The notes: a model not told the origin generated them from the letters alone. A DNA stretch of 64,000 bases from SIG440 sp045532055 (GCA_045532055.1 JAZSFF010000026.1:1-64000); one strand, 5' to 3'. Positions 40,300 to 48,689 are shown, counted from the first letter of the stretch. Translations and numbers: made by a program.

Positions 40300-40326
40300 T
40301 ACCTACCCCTGTTTTTTCACATATTC

Positions 40327-40388
40327 AAAAAGGATTTGTCTTTTTTACGGAACACTTTCCATAAACCGAAAATTGACAAATCTTTTTT
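40327..40388 (+). terminator. long-stem terminator after the DUF6514-like gene
   Basis: AAAAAGGATTTGTC (40327-40340) pairs with GACAAATCTTTTT (from 40375) with a single bulged G. An inner CGG/CCG stem lies within, and T's continue to 40388. Confidence 0.65.
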
Positions 40389-40411
40389 GATTTTGTGTAG
40401 GTCAATATAAA

Positions 40412-40438
40412 AAAGCCCCCTGCAACGCAGGGGGCTTT
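40412..40438 (-). terminator. terminator of the EF-G-like gene
   Basis: A 12-bp stem AAAGCCCCCTGC / GCAGGGGGCTTT with a 3-base loop and a following T-run on the minus strand, 10 bases past the stop. Confidence 0.9.
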
Positions 40439-40448
40439 AGTTTTAATA

Positions 40449-42509
40449 TTATTCCTTGCTTTCAGCAATAATCTTTTCAACAACATTAGGAGGAGCATCC
40501 TGGTATCTTTCAAATTCAAATTCATAGCTACCTTTTGCCTGTGTCATTGATCTGAGGTCTGATGAATATGAATGCATTTGAGCCATAGGAACTTCACCCT
40601 CAATAAGAGTAATGCCGTCACCCTGAGGTGTCATTCCCAACATCTGACCGCGGCGCTTGTTAATATCGCCGATTATATCACCGGTATAGCTGTCAGGAAC
40701 AAAAACCTTGAGATGGCCGATAGGCTCCAGAAGAACGGGGCTTGCCTGTTCCATACCTGCCTTAAAAGCAAGTGATGCAGCAGTCTTGAACGCCATTTCA
40801 GAAGAATCAACGGGATGGTAAGAACCATCAAGCAATGTAGCCTTGAGGCCAACCATTGGATAACCCGCCAGAATACCCTGTTTCATACTTTCCTGAAGAC
40901 CTTTTTCAACTGCAGGGAAGTAGTTTTTGGGAACGCTGCCGCCAAACACCTTTTCTTCAAACAAGAGTCCATCATCATGCGGTGCAAATTCAATCCATAC
41001 ATGACCATACTGACCATGACCACCTGACTGCTTTTTGTGCTTTCCTTCAACCTTAACAGTTTTGCGAATTGCTTCACGATAAGCAACCTTGGGTTCAGTA
41101 AGAGCAACTTCAACCCCGAATTTGCTCTTAAGCTTGTTGATGAGGATATCAATGTGCTGGTCGCCCATGCCTTTGATTATCATCTGATGTGTCTCGGTGT
41201 TATTTTCAATCACAAAAGTCTTGTCCTCGTCCATAAGTTTACCGAGACCCTGGCTTATCTTTTCTTCGTCGCCCTTTGCCTTGGGAACAACCGCCATGGA
41301 TGTGTTGGGCTTTGCAAATTCAATAGCATCAATAACTATACGGTCACTGATACTGCACAGTGTATCGCCGGTATTTGTGCTTGCCAGTTTTGTCACAGCA
41401 CCAATATCACCGGCATTGAGCTTTTCAACCTCAATCTGTTTTTTACCCACAACAGCAAAAATCTTGCCCACTCTTTCATTAGTGCCTGAAACAGCGTTAT
41501 AAACCGTTGTATCAGGTGTCATAATTCCTGAATAAACCTTGAAGTATGACAATTTGCCAACATATGGGTCAGCAACAGTCTTGAAAACAAGTGCCGCCAA
41601 CGGGTCATTCACGTCAACCTTGCGACGTGCATCTGTTCCGTCCTCTTTCTTTGCAATGAAGAAATCATCAGAAGAATCGGGAGCGGGGAAGTATGCATTT
41701 ATTGCATTCATAAGTGACGAAATACCAAGTTTGTTGTATGCACTGCCGCACAGCACAGGCACAATATCACCTGCCGCAACACCGGCACGCAGAGCCTCAT
41801 ATGTCTCCGCCAGTGTAAAGCTCTCACCGGCAAAGTATCTGTCCATAAGTTCCTCAGAACTTTCTGCAACAGCTTCGTTTATCATTTCGCGGATTGGAGC
41901 GATGTCCGCCTCCATACCCTCAGGTATAGCCGCTGTGACTGTTCTGTCACCCTCAAACTTTCTAGCTTCGCCCTCAACCACATTGACAAAGCCTGTTATC
42001 TTTTCGCCCTCACGGATAGGAACCTGCAAGGGAGCGATTTTCTTTCCATATTTTTCTCTCAACTGATCCAGAACACCGTAATAATTCACGCGTTCATCAT
42101 CGACCTTGTTTATAAATATCATTTTGGGAATGCCTGCATCATCTGCATACTTCCAAGCCTTTTCTGCACCAACCGTAAGACCTGACTTACCGCTGAGAAC
42201 TATGATTGCCGCATCAGCAACCTTGACACTTTGCTGAACCTCACCAACGAAGTCAAAAAATCCGGGGGTATCTATAATATTAAACTTTGTTCCGCTCCAG
42301 TCACAGGTTGCAAGAGACGCACTTATGGAGAATTTGCGCTTGATTTCCTCAGGGTCAAAGTCCATAACAGTGTTTCCGTCCTGAGTTCTGCCCATTCTCT
42401 CCACCGAGCCTGCTGTATACAGCATAGCCTCTGCCAGCGATGTCTTTCCCGAGTTACCGTGGCCTAAGAGACAAAAGTTTTTGATTTTTGAAGTTTCATA
42501 CAATTTCAA
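40449..42509 (-). CDS. elongation factor G-like translational GTPase (EF-G paralogue)
   Basis: A 686-residue translational GTPase with all five EF-G domains but diverged GTPase motifs. The P-loop is G-H-G-N-S-G-K-T (about 17-24) rather than A-H-I-D-A-G-K-T, G3 is D-T-P-G-F-F-D-F, and G4 is N-K-V-D instead of N-K-M-D. Switch I lacks the R-G-I-T-I signature, with R-K-F-S-I-S at that place. Domain IV has G-G-H-G-Q-Y-G-H-V. These features place it with the EF-G-like paralogues common in Firmicutes, not the housekeeping fusA. TTG 42509 has AGGAGGG seven bases upstream. It is a single-gene unit with its own promoter. Function is not established. Confidence 0.9.
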   Translation of the reverse strand: MKLYETSKIKNFCLLGHGNSGKTSLAEAMLYTAGSVERMGRTQDGNTVMDFDPEEIKRKFSISASLATCDWSGTKFNIIDTPGFFDFVGEVQQSVKVADAAIIVLSGKSGLTVGAEKAWKYADDAGIPKMIFINKVDDERVNYYGVLDQLREKYGKKIAPLQVPIREGEKITGFVNVVEGEARKFEGDRTVTAAIPEGMEADIAPIREMINEAVAESSEELMDRYFAGESFTLAETYEALRAGVAAGDIVPVLCGSAYNKLGISSLMNAINAYFPAPDSSDDFFIAKKEDGTDARRKVDVNDPLAALVFKTVADPYVGKLSYFKVYSGIMTPDTTVYNAVSGTNERVGKIFAVVGKKQIEVEKLNAGDIGAVTKLASTNTGDTLCSISDRIVIDAIEFAKPNTSMAVVPKAKGDEEKISQGLGKLMDEDKTFVIENNTETHQMIIKGMGDQHIDILINKLKSKFGVEVALTEPKVAYREAIRKTVKVEGKHKKQSGGHGQYGHVWIEFAPHDDGLLFEEKVFGGSVPKNYFPAVEKGLQESMKQGILAGYPMVGLKATLLDGSYHPVDSSEMAFKTAASLAFKAGMEQASPVLLEPIGHLKVFVPDSYTGDIIGDINKRRGQMLGMTPQGDGITLIEGEVPMAQMHSYSSDLRSMTQAKGSYEFEFERYQDAPPNVVEKIIAESKE

Positions 42510-42577
42510 TTTTCAACCCTCCTAAATGTAGTCAAATACAGAACCAACAGCCATGGCTGTTTGCATCTATTAGTACA

Positions 42578-42606
42578 ATTATACAATGATTTTTCAATCT
42601 TTTCAA
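42578..42606 (-). promoter_or_regulatory. promoter of the EF-G-like gene
   Basis: Minus-strand TTGAAA (42606-42601), a 17-base spacer and TATAAT (42583-42578). The leader holds a 14-base perfect palindrome ACAGCCATGGCTGT near 42548. Confidence 0.8.
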
Positions 42607-42629
42607 CCAAATACCAAACAATATTTTTT

Positions 42630-43745
42630 CTATTTTTTGTCTATTTTAACCAAATTTGTTCTGCTGACTTTTTCCATAGCTTTTTTGTTTGGTGAAATCA
42701 TTACTATCTTTTTCATTTTGTCAATTTTATTGTTCAGCTCCTCTATTCTGCTGTGAATGACCTTTATTTCTTCAAATATTCTCTCAATTTTGTTTTGTTC
42801 TGCATTTTGTGGTTTTGGGTTTGCAAATATTTCTTTTTCCTCGCCCCATATACCCACATACCCATTCTTTACAAAACCTATTTTATAGGACATTTGTGTA
42901 TTGCAAAATTTAAAAATCCCCATTTGTTCAACATCTGATATTCTGTTTTCCTCAAGTCTTTGCCACCTTGAGGTTTCCCCTTTTTTCTCGCTTGAAAAAA
43001 CTCTCCCATCACAGAGCCAGCATAGTTTTATGCCATCCCCGGTGGTCATAACAACAGGACATTGTGCACGCCCGGTATGGCGACGCGTAAGACTCTGTTG
43101 GGTACTTTCCCCAATTTTCAAAAACCTGATTTCATCCATCGCCTTGTAACATACCAAAATGTCTCCACCATGGTCTGTTGCAAAAACATGCTTTATTTCG
43201 TTGCACTGCGATATTGACTGAAATTCCTGCCATGTCCCACTTTTTCTTAAAAACCGTCTTGACCCCAGTTCTTTTTTTTCCTCATTTATATATATAATCA
43301 GAAAATCTCCATCTTCCTTCTGTATAACATAAAAAGTCTCTGCATCGGCATTCTTGTCTATCATATACGGGTCCTGAATTTCCTGTGAAATTTTTTGACA
43401 ATATAATGTATTTCCACTTCCATAGAAAATCATAATTCCCTCGCCCGATGAGAAAACAAAAACATTTTCCGCTCCCAGATTTTCTTTTACAACCCCCCGT
43501 ATCCATCGGTCTTTGGACTTTCTTATATAAATCATATTTCCCTTTTCATCAGTCATCACAATATGTATATCCCCAATTTTGTCCAACGCAGCATCAAAGT
43601 CCACAGCACTGCCCAGTTCAAATACTTCCTCTGTGATTTTTGAATAGTTCATCATTTTGCAAAGCAACTGATTTTCTTTGGTTTGTTCAATAAACATACT
43701 GTTTTTGCCATTCTGCAGCACAACACTCTGGCATATTTTTGCCAT
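42630..43745 (-). CDS. hypothetical protein, beta-propeller-like with C-terminal coiled coil
   Basis: A 371-residue protein of no family I recognise. Residues 1-300 consist of repeated short beta segments (for example I-H-I-V-M-T-D-E-K-G-N-M, D-F-L-I-I-Y-I-N-E, D-I-L-V-C-Y-K, I-K-L-C-W-L-C-D-G), a pattern suggesting a propeller-like fold. Residues 310-345 are a charged coiled coil (I-E-E-L-N-N-K-I-D-K-M) and the tail is basic. No signal peptide is seen. ATG 43745 has GAGGGTG close upstream. It is divergent from the Cys-rich gene at 43892, so the two may share regulation. Confidence 0.72.
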   Translation of the reverse strand: MAKICQSVVLQNGKNSMFIEQTKENQLLCKMMNYSKITEEVFELGSAVDFDAALDKIGDIHIVMTDEKGNMIYIRKSKDRWIRGVVKENLGAENVFVFSSGEGIMIFYGSGNTLYCQKISQEIQDPYMIDKNADAETFYVIQKEDGDFLIIYINEEKKELGSRRFLRKSGTWQEFQSISQCNEIKHVFATDHGGDILVCYKAMDEIRFLKIGESTQQSLTRRHTGRAQCPVVMTTGDGIKLCWLCDGRVFSSEKKGETSRWQRLEENRISDVEQMGIFKFCNTQMSYKIGFVKNGYVGIWGEEKEIFANPKPQNAEQNKIERIFEEIKVIHSRIEELNNKIDKMKKIVMISPNKKAMEKVSRTNLVKIDKK

Positions 43746-43891
43746 TCACCCTCAACACCTTTCAAGAATCCTTTGTTATATTAGATTAGGGTTCTTTGCC
43801 AATTATGTGTGTTCGGTAACCCTTTTTTTGTTTTTTCATACAATGAATTAGGTCACCAATTTTAAAATTCTGAAATTTAGGAGGTATTTTA

Positions 43892-44794
43892 ATGAGCGAT
43901 AAACATGAAATTTATGACGAAAGCGCAGCAGTGCTTGCAGACTGCTGTCTTGAACAAGAAAACAGAGGCGAACGCCGAAATGACGATTTTGGAGGCGGCG
44001 TTTGCATCAACACCAACCAGATATACGATTCCTGCAAGGACAGAGATTGCATCCGCGACCAGAGGGTTTACTTCACCAACAGAGGTCAGGAAATAATTGA
44101 GCGTGCAATCAACGTAAAAATCAAAAAAGCCGAAATCATCTGGGTGTACACAAATGTAGAACCTTTATCCTTTAACCGAGGCTACTTCACCGTTGATATG
44201 AAATTCTTCATCAAGGTAACCGTTGAGGCATTCCGCGGTGTATCCTGTCCCACAGAGATTGAGGGTCTTTTGACCTATGACAAAAAGGTTATTCTCTTTG
44301 GTTCTGAGGGCAATGTAAAGATTTTTGAATCATCTTTGAAAGAGGATTGCGAGGACATATCAAAGATGTGGCAGAAAACAAACCTGCCCACAGCAGTTGT
44401 AGAGGTTGTTGACCCCATCGCTCTGGCTGCTAAACTGGTATCCCGCGAAGATGACTGTTGTTGCGACTGCAATGACCACTTCCTTGCCATCCCCGAAAAT
44501 ATCTGTGATTGTTTTGATGATGAACTTTACACAGGTGACGACGGCAAGCTGGTATTGGCATCTTTGGGACTGTTCAGCATTGTAAGACTTGAACGCAATG
44601 CACAGCTCCTTATTGATGCAACTGACTTCTGTATCCCATGCAAAGAATGTCCCACAGCAACCGAGAACAATCCTTGCGAACTGTTCAACACAATTCGTTT
44701 CCCATTTGACGAATTCTTCCCGCCCAGAAAAGCTGTGGAAGACTGTGACTGCGGATGCGGATGCGAACGTAACACATGCGGTTGTGACGATTGA
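43892..44794 (+). CDS. cysteine-rich clostridial protein of unknown function
   Basis: A 300-residue cytoplasmic-looking protein with at least 25 cysteines. It starts with an acidic Cys-containing stretch, then V-C-I-N-T-N-Q-I-Y-D-S-C-K-D-R-D-C (about 31-47). A beta-rich middle follows (V-D-M-K-F-F-I-K-V-T-V-E-A-F; V-I-L-F-G-S-E-G-N-V-K-I-F). There are Cys clusters D-D-C-C-C-D-C-N near 187 and a tail D-C-D-C-G-C-G-C-E-R-N-T-C-G-C. Similar proteins are widespread in Clostridia as far as I recall, without a known role. Cys-rich tails are frequent in spore-coat proteins and in metal-binding proteins. ATG 43892 follows TAGGAGG. A CATACAAT element upstream resembles a sporulation-sigma -10. A terminator follows. 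Confidence 0.82.
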   Translation: MSDKHEIYDESAAVLADCCLEQENRGERRNDDFGGGVCINTNQIYDSCKDRDCIRDQRVYFTNRGQEIIERAINVKIKKAEIIWVYTNVEPLSFNRGYFTVDMKFFIKVTVEAFRGVSCPTEIEGLLTYDKKVILFGSEGNVKIFESSLKEDCEDISKMWQKTNLPTAVVEVVDPIALAAKLVSREDDCCCDCNDHFLAIPENICDCFDDELYTGDDGKLVLASLGLFSIVRLERNAQLLIDATDFCIPCKECPTATENNPCELFNTIRFPFDEFFPPRKAVEDCDCGCGCERNTCGCDD

Positions 44795-44818
44795 TATTGC
44801 AAAGTTGCATATGGTTTT

Positions 44819-44852
44819 TAGCTCCCTGAAACACAGGGAGCTATTTATTTTT
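44819..44852 (+). terminator. terminator after the Cys-rich gene
   Basis: A 10-bp stem TAGCTCCCTG / CAGGGAGCTA with a 5-base loop, then TTTATTTTT. Confidence 0.85.
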
Positions 44853-44861
44853 GAAAAAATA

Positions 44862-44890
44862 TAGACATTAAAATTTTTTTGTGGTATACT
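44862..44890 (+). promoter_or_regulatory. promoter of the structured leader before the 75-residue protein
   Basis: TAGACA (44862-44867), a 17-base spacer and TATACT (44885-44890) with a TGG extended -10. The start point falls at about 44896, at the base of the long hairpin. Confidence 0.8.
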
Positions 44891-44896
44891 ACAAGA

Positions 44897-45055
44897 GCAA
44901 CAAATTTTTTATGTATAAATATCACCCGTTGGAGATACGCTATGCAAAAAGCGTACCTCTGGTTTTTCATCCAATGGGTGCATAAAAAGTTTGTTGCAGA
45001 ACTTAATCGGAGTGATACGTTTTTTGGGTGTGTCACTTCGGTGGCACACTTTTTT
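44897..45055 (+). ncRNA. structured leader RNA with terminator/antiterminator (unclassified)
   Basis: Starting at the predicted transcript end, 44897-44913 pairs with 44981-44997 over 17 positions with one G-U. 44923-44933 pairs with 44970-44980 over 11 positions with one G-U, leaving a 9-base bulge on one side only. An apical TACGCT/AGCGTA hairpin caps it. Downstream, 45008-45018 can pair with 45030-45040 over 11 positions. This excludes the terminator stem 45028-45036 / 45041-45049, which has a TTCG loop. The layout is that of a riboswitch or other regulated attenuator for the gene at 45073, or a stand-alone small RNA. I recognise no known class. Confidence 0.65.
45028..45055 (+). terminator. 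regulated terminator with UUCG tetraloop
   Basis: A 9-bp stem GTGTGTCAC / GTGGCACAC (one wobble) closes a C(TTCG)G tetraloop and is followed by TTTTTT. It lies 18 bases before the ATG at 45073, so it can shut that gene off. Confidence 0.85.
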
Positions 45056-45072
45056 ATTTGAGGTGATTTTGA

Positions 45073-45300
45073 ATGAAATATGATTTTACGGATGATTTGG
45101 TATCTGTTGCAATAAGAAAAGAGATTGCTTCGCAGATAAAAAGCAAAAAGCTCAACCCAATCAAGCTCTCTTACCAACACGCCAACAGAATGCTTGACGA
45201 AATAGCTTGCATAACAGACGAACATATCCCATGCGACAAACAAATAGAAAAGATTGTAAAGATATTGGCTTTTTGCCCTGTATCGCCACATGTTGACTAA
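45073..45300 (+). CDS. 75-residue protein of unknown function under a leader RNA
   Basis: A small soluble protein with no family I recognise. It is mainly helical by composition: an amphipathic N-terminal half (V-A-I-R-K-E-I-A-S-Q-I-K-S-K-K), then H-A-N-R-M-L-D-E-I and Q-I-E-K-I-V-K-I-L-A-F-C. Three cysteines are present (about 46, 54 and 68). GAGGTGA lies 7 bases before ATG 45073. Expression depends on reading through the UUCG terminator just upstream. Its only visible context is that leader and the MITE-like repeat downstream. Confidence 0.7.
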   Translation: MKYDFTDDLVSVAIRKEIASQIKSKKLNPIKLSYQHANRMLDEIACITDEHIPCDKQIEKIVKILAFCPVSPHVD

Positions 45301-45321
45301 AATTAAATTCTGACAAACAAA

Positions 45322-45471
45322 CGGCTCCCTTGTGCAAAGGGAGCTGTCGAACCCAGTGAGACTGAGGGATTGTTTCAAAATTCTTGATATGGTATTTAAT
45401 TTATTAATTTAACAATTACAATACCTCCGAGTTTGCTTTGCAAACCCACCTCCCTTTACACTAGGGAGGCA
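45322..45471. repeat. MITE-like element with degenerate terminal inverted repeats
   Basis: The left end GGCTCCCTTGTGCAAAGGGAG and the reverse complement of the right end (GCCTCCCTAGTGTAAAGGGAG) match at 18 of 21 positions. Similarity continues inward for about 50 bases (TGAGGGATTGTT against CGGAGGTATTGT). The middle is AT-rich and non-coding. Total length is about 150 bases. No clear target duplication is seen. Confidence 0.7.
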
Positions 45472-45486
45472 TTTTTGTATAACGAA

Positions 45487-45515
45487 AAAACGGCTACCTT
45501 TTCGATAGCCGTTTT
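45487..45515 (-). terminator. terminator of ileS
   Basis: A 10-bp stem AAAACGGCTA / TAGCCGTTTT with a 9-base loop and a following T-run on the minus strand, 10 bases beyond the ileS stop. Confidence 0.85.
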
Positions 45516-45524
45516 ACTTTAACT

Positions 45525-48500
45525 TTACGCTTTTACAATGGCAATCTTTACCTTTTCGCCGTTGATGTTCCATTCCTTTGCGTCGGCATTCTCTGCATTA
45601 TCCATTGACACCGCCAATGTCTGTGCTGAGATTTCGTCACCATTCTTTGCAATGATTGCATCAATCTTTTCACTGCCAAAGCATGATACCTTGATGTTGT
45701 CCTGAACTTCAAAGCCACTGTCCTTACGCATGGTCTGAATTTTGCTGATGATTTCTCTTACAAATCCCTCTTCAATAAGTTCGTCGGTGAGGTTTGTATC
45801 AAGGACAACTGTATAACCTGCATCGCTGTCTGACACAAATCCGTCTTTCTGCAGTGTTTCAATCAAAACATCTTCCATTCCAAACTCAACATCTGTGCCC
45901 TCAACTGTCAATTTAACCATTCCGCCGCCGTTGAGTGTTGCCATAACCTCTGCACCATTCATCTTGTTTACTTCTTCAAAGATGGCTCTTACAATCTTGC
46001 CGTATTTGGGGCCCATTGTCTTGAGCTGTGGCTTGAAGTTGTAGCTTATGAATGAGCTTGCATTGTCTGTAATCTCGATTTCTTTCACGTTAAGTTCGTC
46101 AAGGATTATGTTCTTGTAAACATCATCTATGTCACCATTGGTCTGGACATAAATCTTGCCGATTGGCTGACGATTTTTGATGTTTGCCGCATTTCTGCAG
46201 GCACGGCCAAGGATAACAATCTTTCTTGCCGCATCCATTTCCGCTTCCAAATCAGCAAAGTCAAATTCTGCATTTGCCACGGGGAAGTCGCACATATGAA
46301 TGCTCTCTGGTGCATCTTTGTCCACATTAAGAACAAGATTTCTGTAAATCATTTCTGTCATAAATGGGATAAATGGTGCACAAACTTTTGAGAATTCAAC
46401 AAGCACTGTGTAGAGGGTCATATATGCACAAATCTTATCGTCTGTCATATCCTTTGCCCAGAAACGTTCTCTTGAACGTCTTACATACCAGTTTGAAAGT
46501 TCGTCGGTGAATTCCTGAATCAATCTTGTTGCCTCTGTAATCTTGTAATTTTCGAGATAATTGTCAACTGTTCTTATAACATTGTTCAGTTTTGACAAAA
46601 TCCACTTGTCAAGCAGTGCAAGCTTGCTCTTGTCAAGGGTATGTTCCATGGGATTGAACTGGTCAATCTCGGCATAAAGAACATAGAATGCGTAAGTATT
46701 CCAAAGTGTACCCATGAACTTTCTCTGTGACTCTGAAACCGCCTCGTCATGAAAACGGTTGGGGAGCCAGGGCGCACTGTTGGAATAGAAGTACCATCTT
46801 ACCGCATCAGAGCCTTGTTTGTTGAGGACATCCCAGGGATTAACAACGTTGCCTATATGCTTGGACATCTTGCGTCCGTCTTTATCCTGAACGTGACCCA
46901 GAACAACTACATTCTTATAAGGTGCCTTGTCAAAGAGCAATGTTGAAATCGCAATAAGTGTATAGAACCAGCCACGGGTCTGGTCAATAGCCTCACTGAT
47001 AAAGTCAGCAGGGAAGTTTTCTTCAAAGAGCTCCTTGTTTTCAAATGGATAGTGCCACTGTGCAAAGGGCATTGAACCTGAATCGAACCAACAGTCGATA
47101 ACGTCGGATACCCTCTTCATTTCGCCACCGCACTTTTCACACTTCAGGTGTACATTGTCAACGTATGGCTTGTGAAGTTCGATATCGTCAGGAACATTGA
47201 TTCCCTTGGCTTTCAGTTCTTCAATAGAACCGATACATTCGTGATGACCGCATTCACAAGTCCAGATTGGGAGAGGTGTTCCCCAGTATCTTGAACGGGA
47301 AAGTCCCCAGTCAATAACATTTTCAAGGAAGTTTCCGAATCTGCCGTGCTTGATGTTGTCGGGCATCCAGTTTACTGTGTCATTGTTTTTGAGGAGCTGG
47401 TCACGTACTGCTGACATCTTGATGAACCATGTGTCACAAGCATAATAAAGGAGAGGTGTGTCACATCTCCAGCAGAATGGATAGCTGTGCTCAAAGTTTA
47501 TAACTTCAAAGAGCTGATTTCTGTTCTTAAGGTCACGGATAACCAGTTTGTCAACGTCTTTTACAAACATACCTTTCCACGGTGTAACTGCATCAACAAA
47601 GTTGCCCTGAGGATTAACAAGGTTTACAAAAGGCAGGTCATTCTCTTTGCCCACACGAGAGTCATCTTCACCAAATGCAGGTGCGATATGAACGATACCA
47701 GTACCATCGCTCATTGTAACGTAGTTGTCTGCAACAATGAAGTGACCTTTCTTGTCAAGCTTTTCAAAGTCATAAAGTGGCTCATATTCAAGACCGCAAA
47801 GGTCTGTGCCAACATACTTTTCAATTACTTCATATTCGTCCTTGATTACTGTGTCAAGAAGTGCTTCTGCAAGGATGAATGTTTCCTCCCCAACCTTTAC
47901 CTTTACATAAGTTTCGTGGGGATTAACACAAAGGGCAACGTTTGACGGAAGTGTCCAGGGTGTTGTTGTCCATGCAAGGATATATTCATTTGTTTTGCCC
48001 TTGACAATGAACTTGGCAATCAAAGATGCTTCCTTTACATCTTTATAGCCCTGTGCGACCTCGTGGCTTGAAAGTGAAGTTCCGCAACGGGGGCAGTATG
48101 GCATAATCTTGTGACCTTTATAGAGAAGTTTTTTGTCCCAGATGGTCTTGAGTGCCCACCATACAGATTCGATATAGTCGTTGTGGTAGGTTACATATGG
48201 GTTATCCATATCAGCCCAGAAGCCAACACGGTCACTCATTTCCTCCCACTCGCTCTGGTAGGTGAAAACGCTGTCCTTACACTTTTTAACAAAGTCCTCG
48301 ATACCATAATTTTCAATCTGGGGCTTACCGCTGATGCCAAGCTGTTTTTCAACCTCAAGTTCAACTGGCAGACCATGGGTATCCCATCCGGCCTTTCTGA
48401 GAACCTTGTAGCCTTTCATTGTGCGATAACGGGGAATCAAGTCCTTGATTACACGGGTCAGAACGTGACCAATGTGGGGCTTGCCGTTTGCAGTAGGCGG

Positions 48501-48638
48501 TCCGTCAAAGAAAGTGAATACTTCACCCTCTTTGCGGTTTTCTATACTCTTTTTGAATATGTCATTATCTTTCCAGAAATCAACAATCTGTTTTTCTCTT
48601 TCCACGAAAGATAAATCGGTTGACACTTTATCGTACAT
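45525..48638 (-). CDS. ileS: isoleucine--tRNA ligase, eukaryote-like type 2
   Basis: A 1037-residue class I synthetase that charges tRNA-Ile and edits valine. G-P-P-T-A-N-G-K-P-H-I-G-H-V holds the HIGH motif near residues 56-59, and D-G-R-K-M-S-K-H holds KMSKS near 615. The length and the V-L-T-R-V-I-K-D-L-I-P-R-Y and W-D-T-H-G-L-P-V-E-L-E-V-E segments are those of the type 2 (eukaryote-like) IleRS. These lack the bacterial C-terminal zinc finger and are usually insensitive to mupirocin. ATG 48638 has AGGAGGT upstream. It is a single-gene unit. The short leader has no T-box motif. Confidence 0.95.
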   Translation of the reverse strand: MYDKVSTDLSFVEREKQIVDFWKDNDIFKKSIENRKEGEVFTFFDGPPTANGKPHIGHVLTRVIKDLIPRYRTMKGYKVLRKAGWDTHGLPVELEVEKQLGISGKPQIENYGIEDFVKKCKDSVFTYQSEWEEMSDRVGFWADMDNPYVTYHNDYIESVWWALKTIWDKKLLYKGHKIMPYCPRCGTSLSSHEVAQGYKDVKEASLIAKFIVKGKTNEYILAWTTTPWTLPSNVALCVNPHETYVKVKVGEETFILAEALLDTVIKDEYEVIEKYVGTDLCGLEYEPLYDFEKLDKKGHFIVADNYVTMSDGTGIVHIAPAFGEDDSRVGKENDLPFVNLVNPQGNFVDAVTPWKGMFVKDVDKLVIRDLKNRNQLFEVINFEHSYPFCWRCDTPLLYYACDTWFIKMSAVRDQLLKNNDTVNWMPDNIKHGRFGNFLENVIDWGLSRSRYWGTPLPIWTCECGHHECIGSIEELKAKGINVPDDIELHKPYVDNVHLKCEKCGGEMKRVSDVIDCWFDSGSMPFAQWHYPFENKELFEENFPADFISEAIDQTRGWFYTLIAISTLLFDKAPYKNVVVLGHVQDKDGRKMSKHIGNVVNPWDVLNKQGSDAVRWYFYSNSAPWLPNRFHDEAVSESQRKFMGTLWNTYAFYVLYAEIDQFNPMEHTLDKSKLALLDKWILSKLNNVIRTVDNYLENYKITEATRLIQEFTDELSNWYVRRSRERFWAKDMTDDKICAYMTLYTVLVEFSKVCAPFIPFMTEMIYRNLVLNVDKDAPESIHMCDFPVANAEFDFADLEAEMDAARKIVILGRACRNAANIKNRQPIGKIYVQTNGDIDDVYKNIILDELNVKEIEITDNASSFISYNFKPQLKTMGPKYGKIVRAIFEEVNKMNGAEVMATLNGGGMVKLTVEGTDVEFGMEDVLIETLQKDGFVSDSDAGYTVVLDTNLTDELIEEGFVREIISKIQTMRKDSGFEVQDNIKVSCFGSEKIDAIIAKNGDEISAQTLAVSMDNAENADAKEWNINGEKVKIAIVKA

Positions 48639-48689
48639 TTTAATACCTCCTGTATATTAAAACAATTAAATACATAGTTTAACTAGTCT

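Noticed and set aside
44897..45055. 6S RNA
   Set aside because: The length and long bulged hairpin are suggestive. However, the 3' side lacks a central bubble, and the terminator/antiterminator pair plus a gene 18 bases later fit a cis-regulatory leader better. Not excluded without an Rfam search.
44845..45378. 177-codon open frame on the minus strand
   Set aside because: It runs antisense through the structured leader and the 75-residue gene, has no ribosome site, and its composition (Cys/His/Phe-rich) is non-protein-like.
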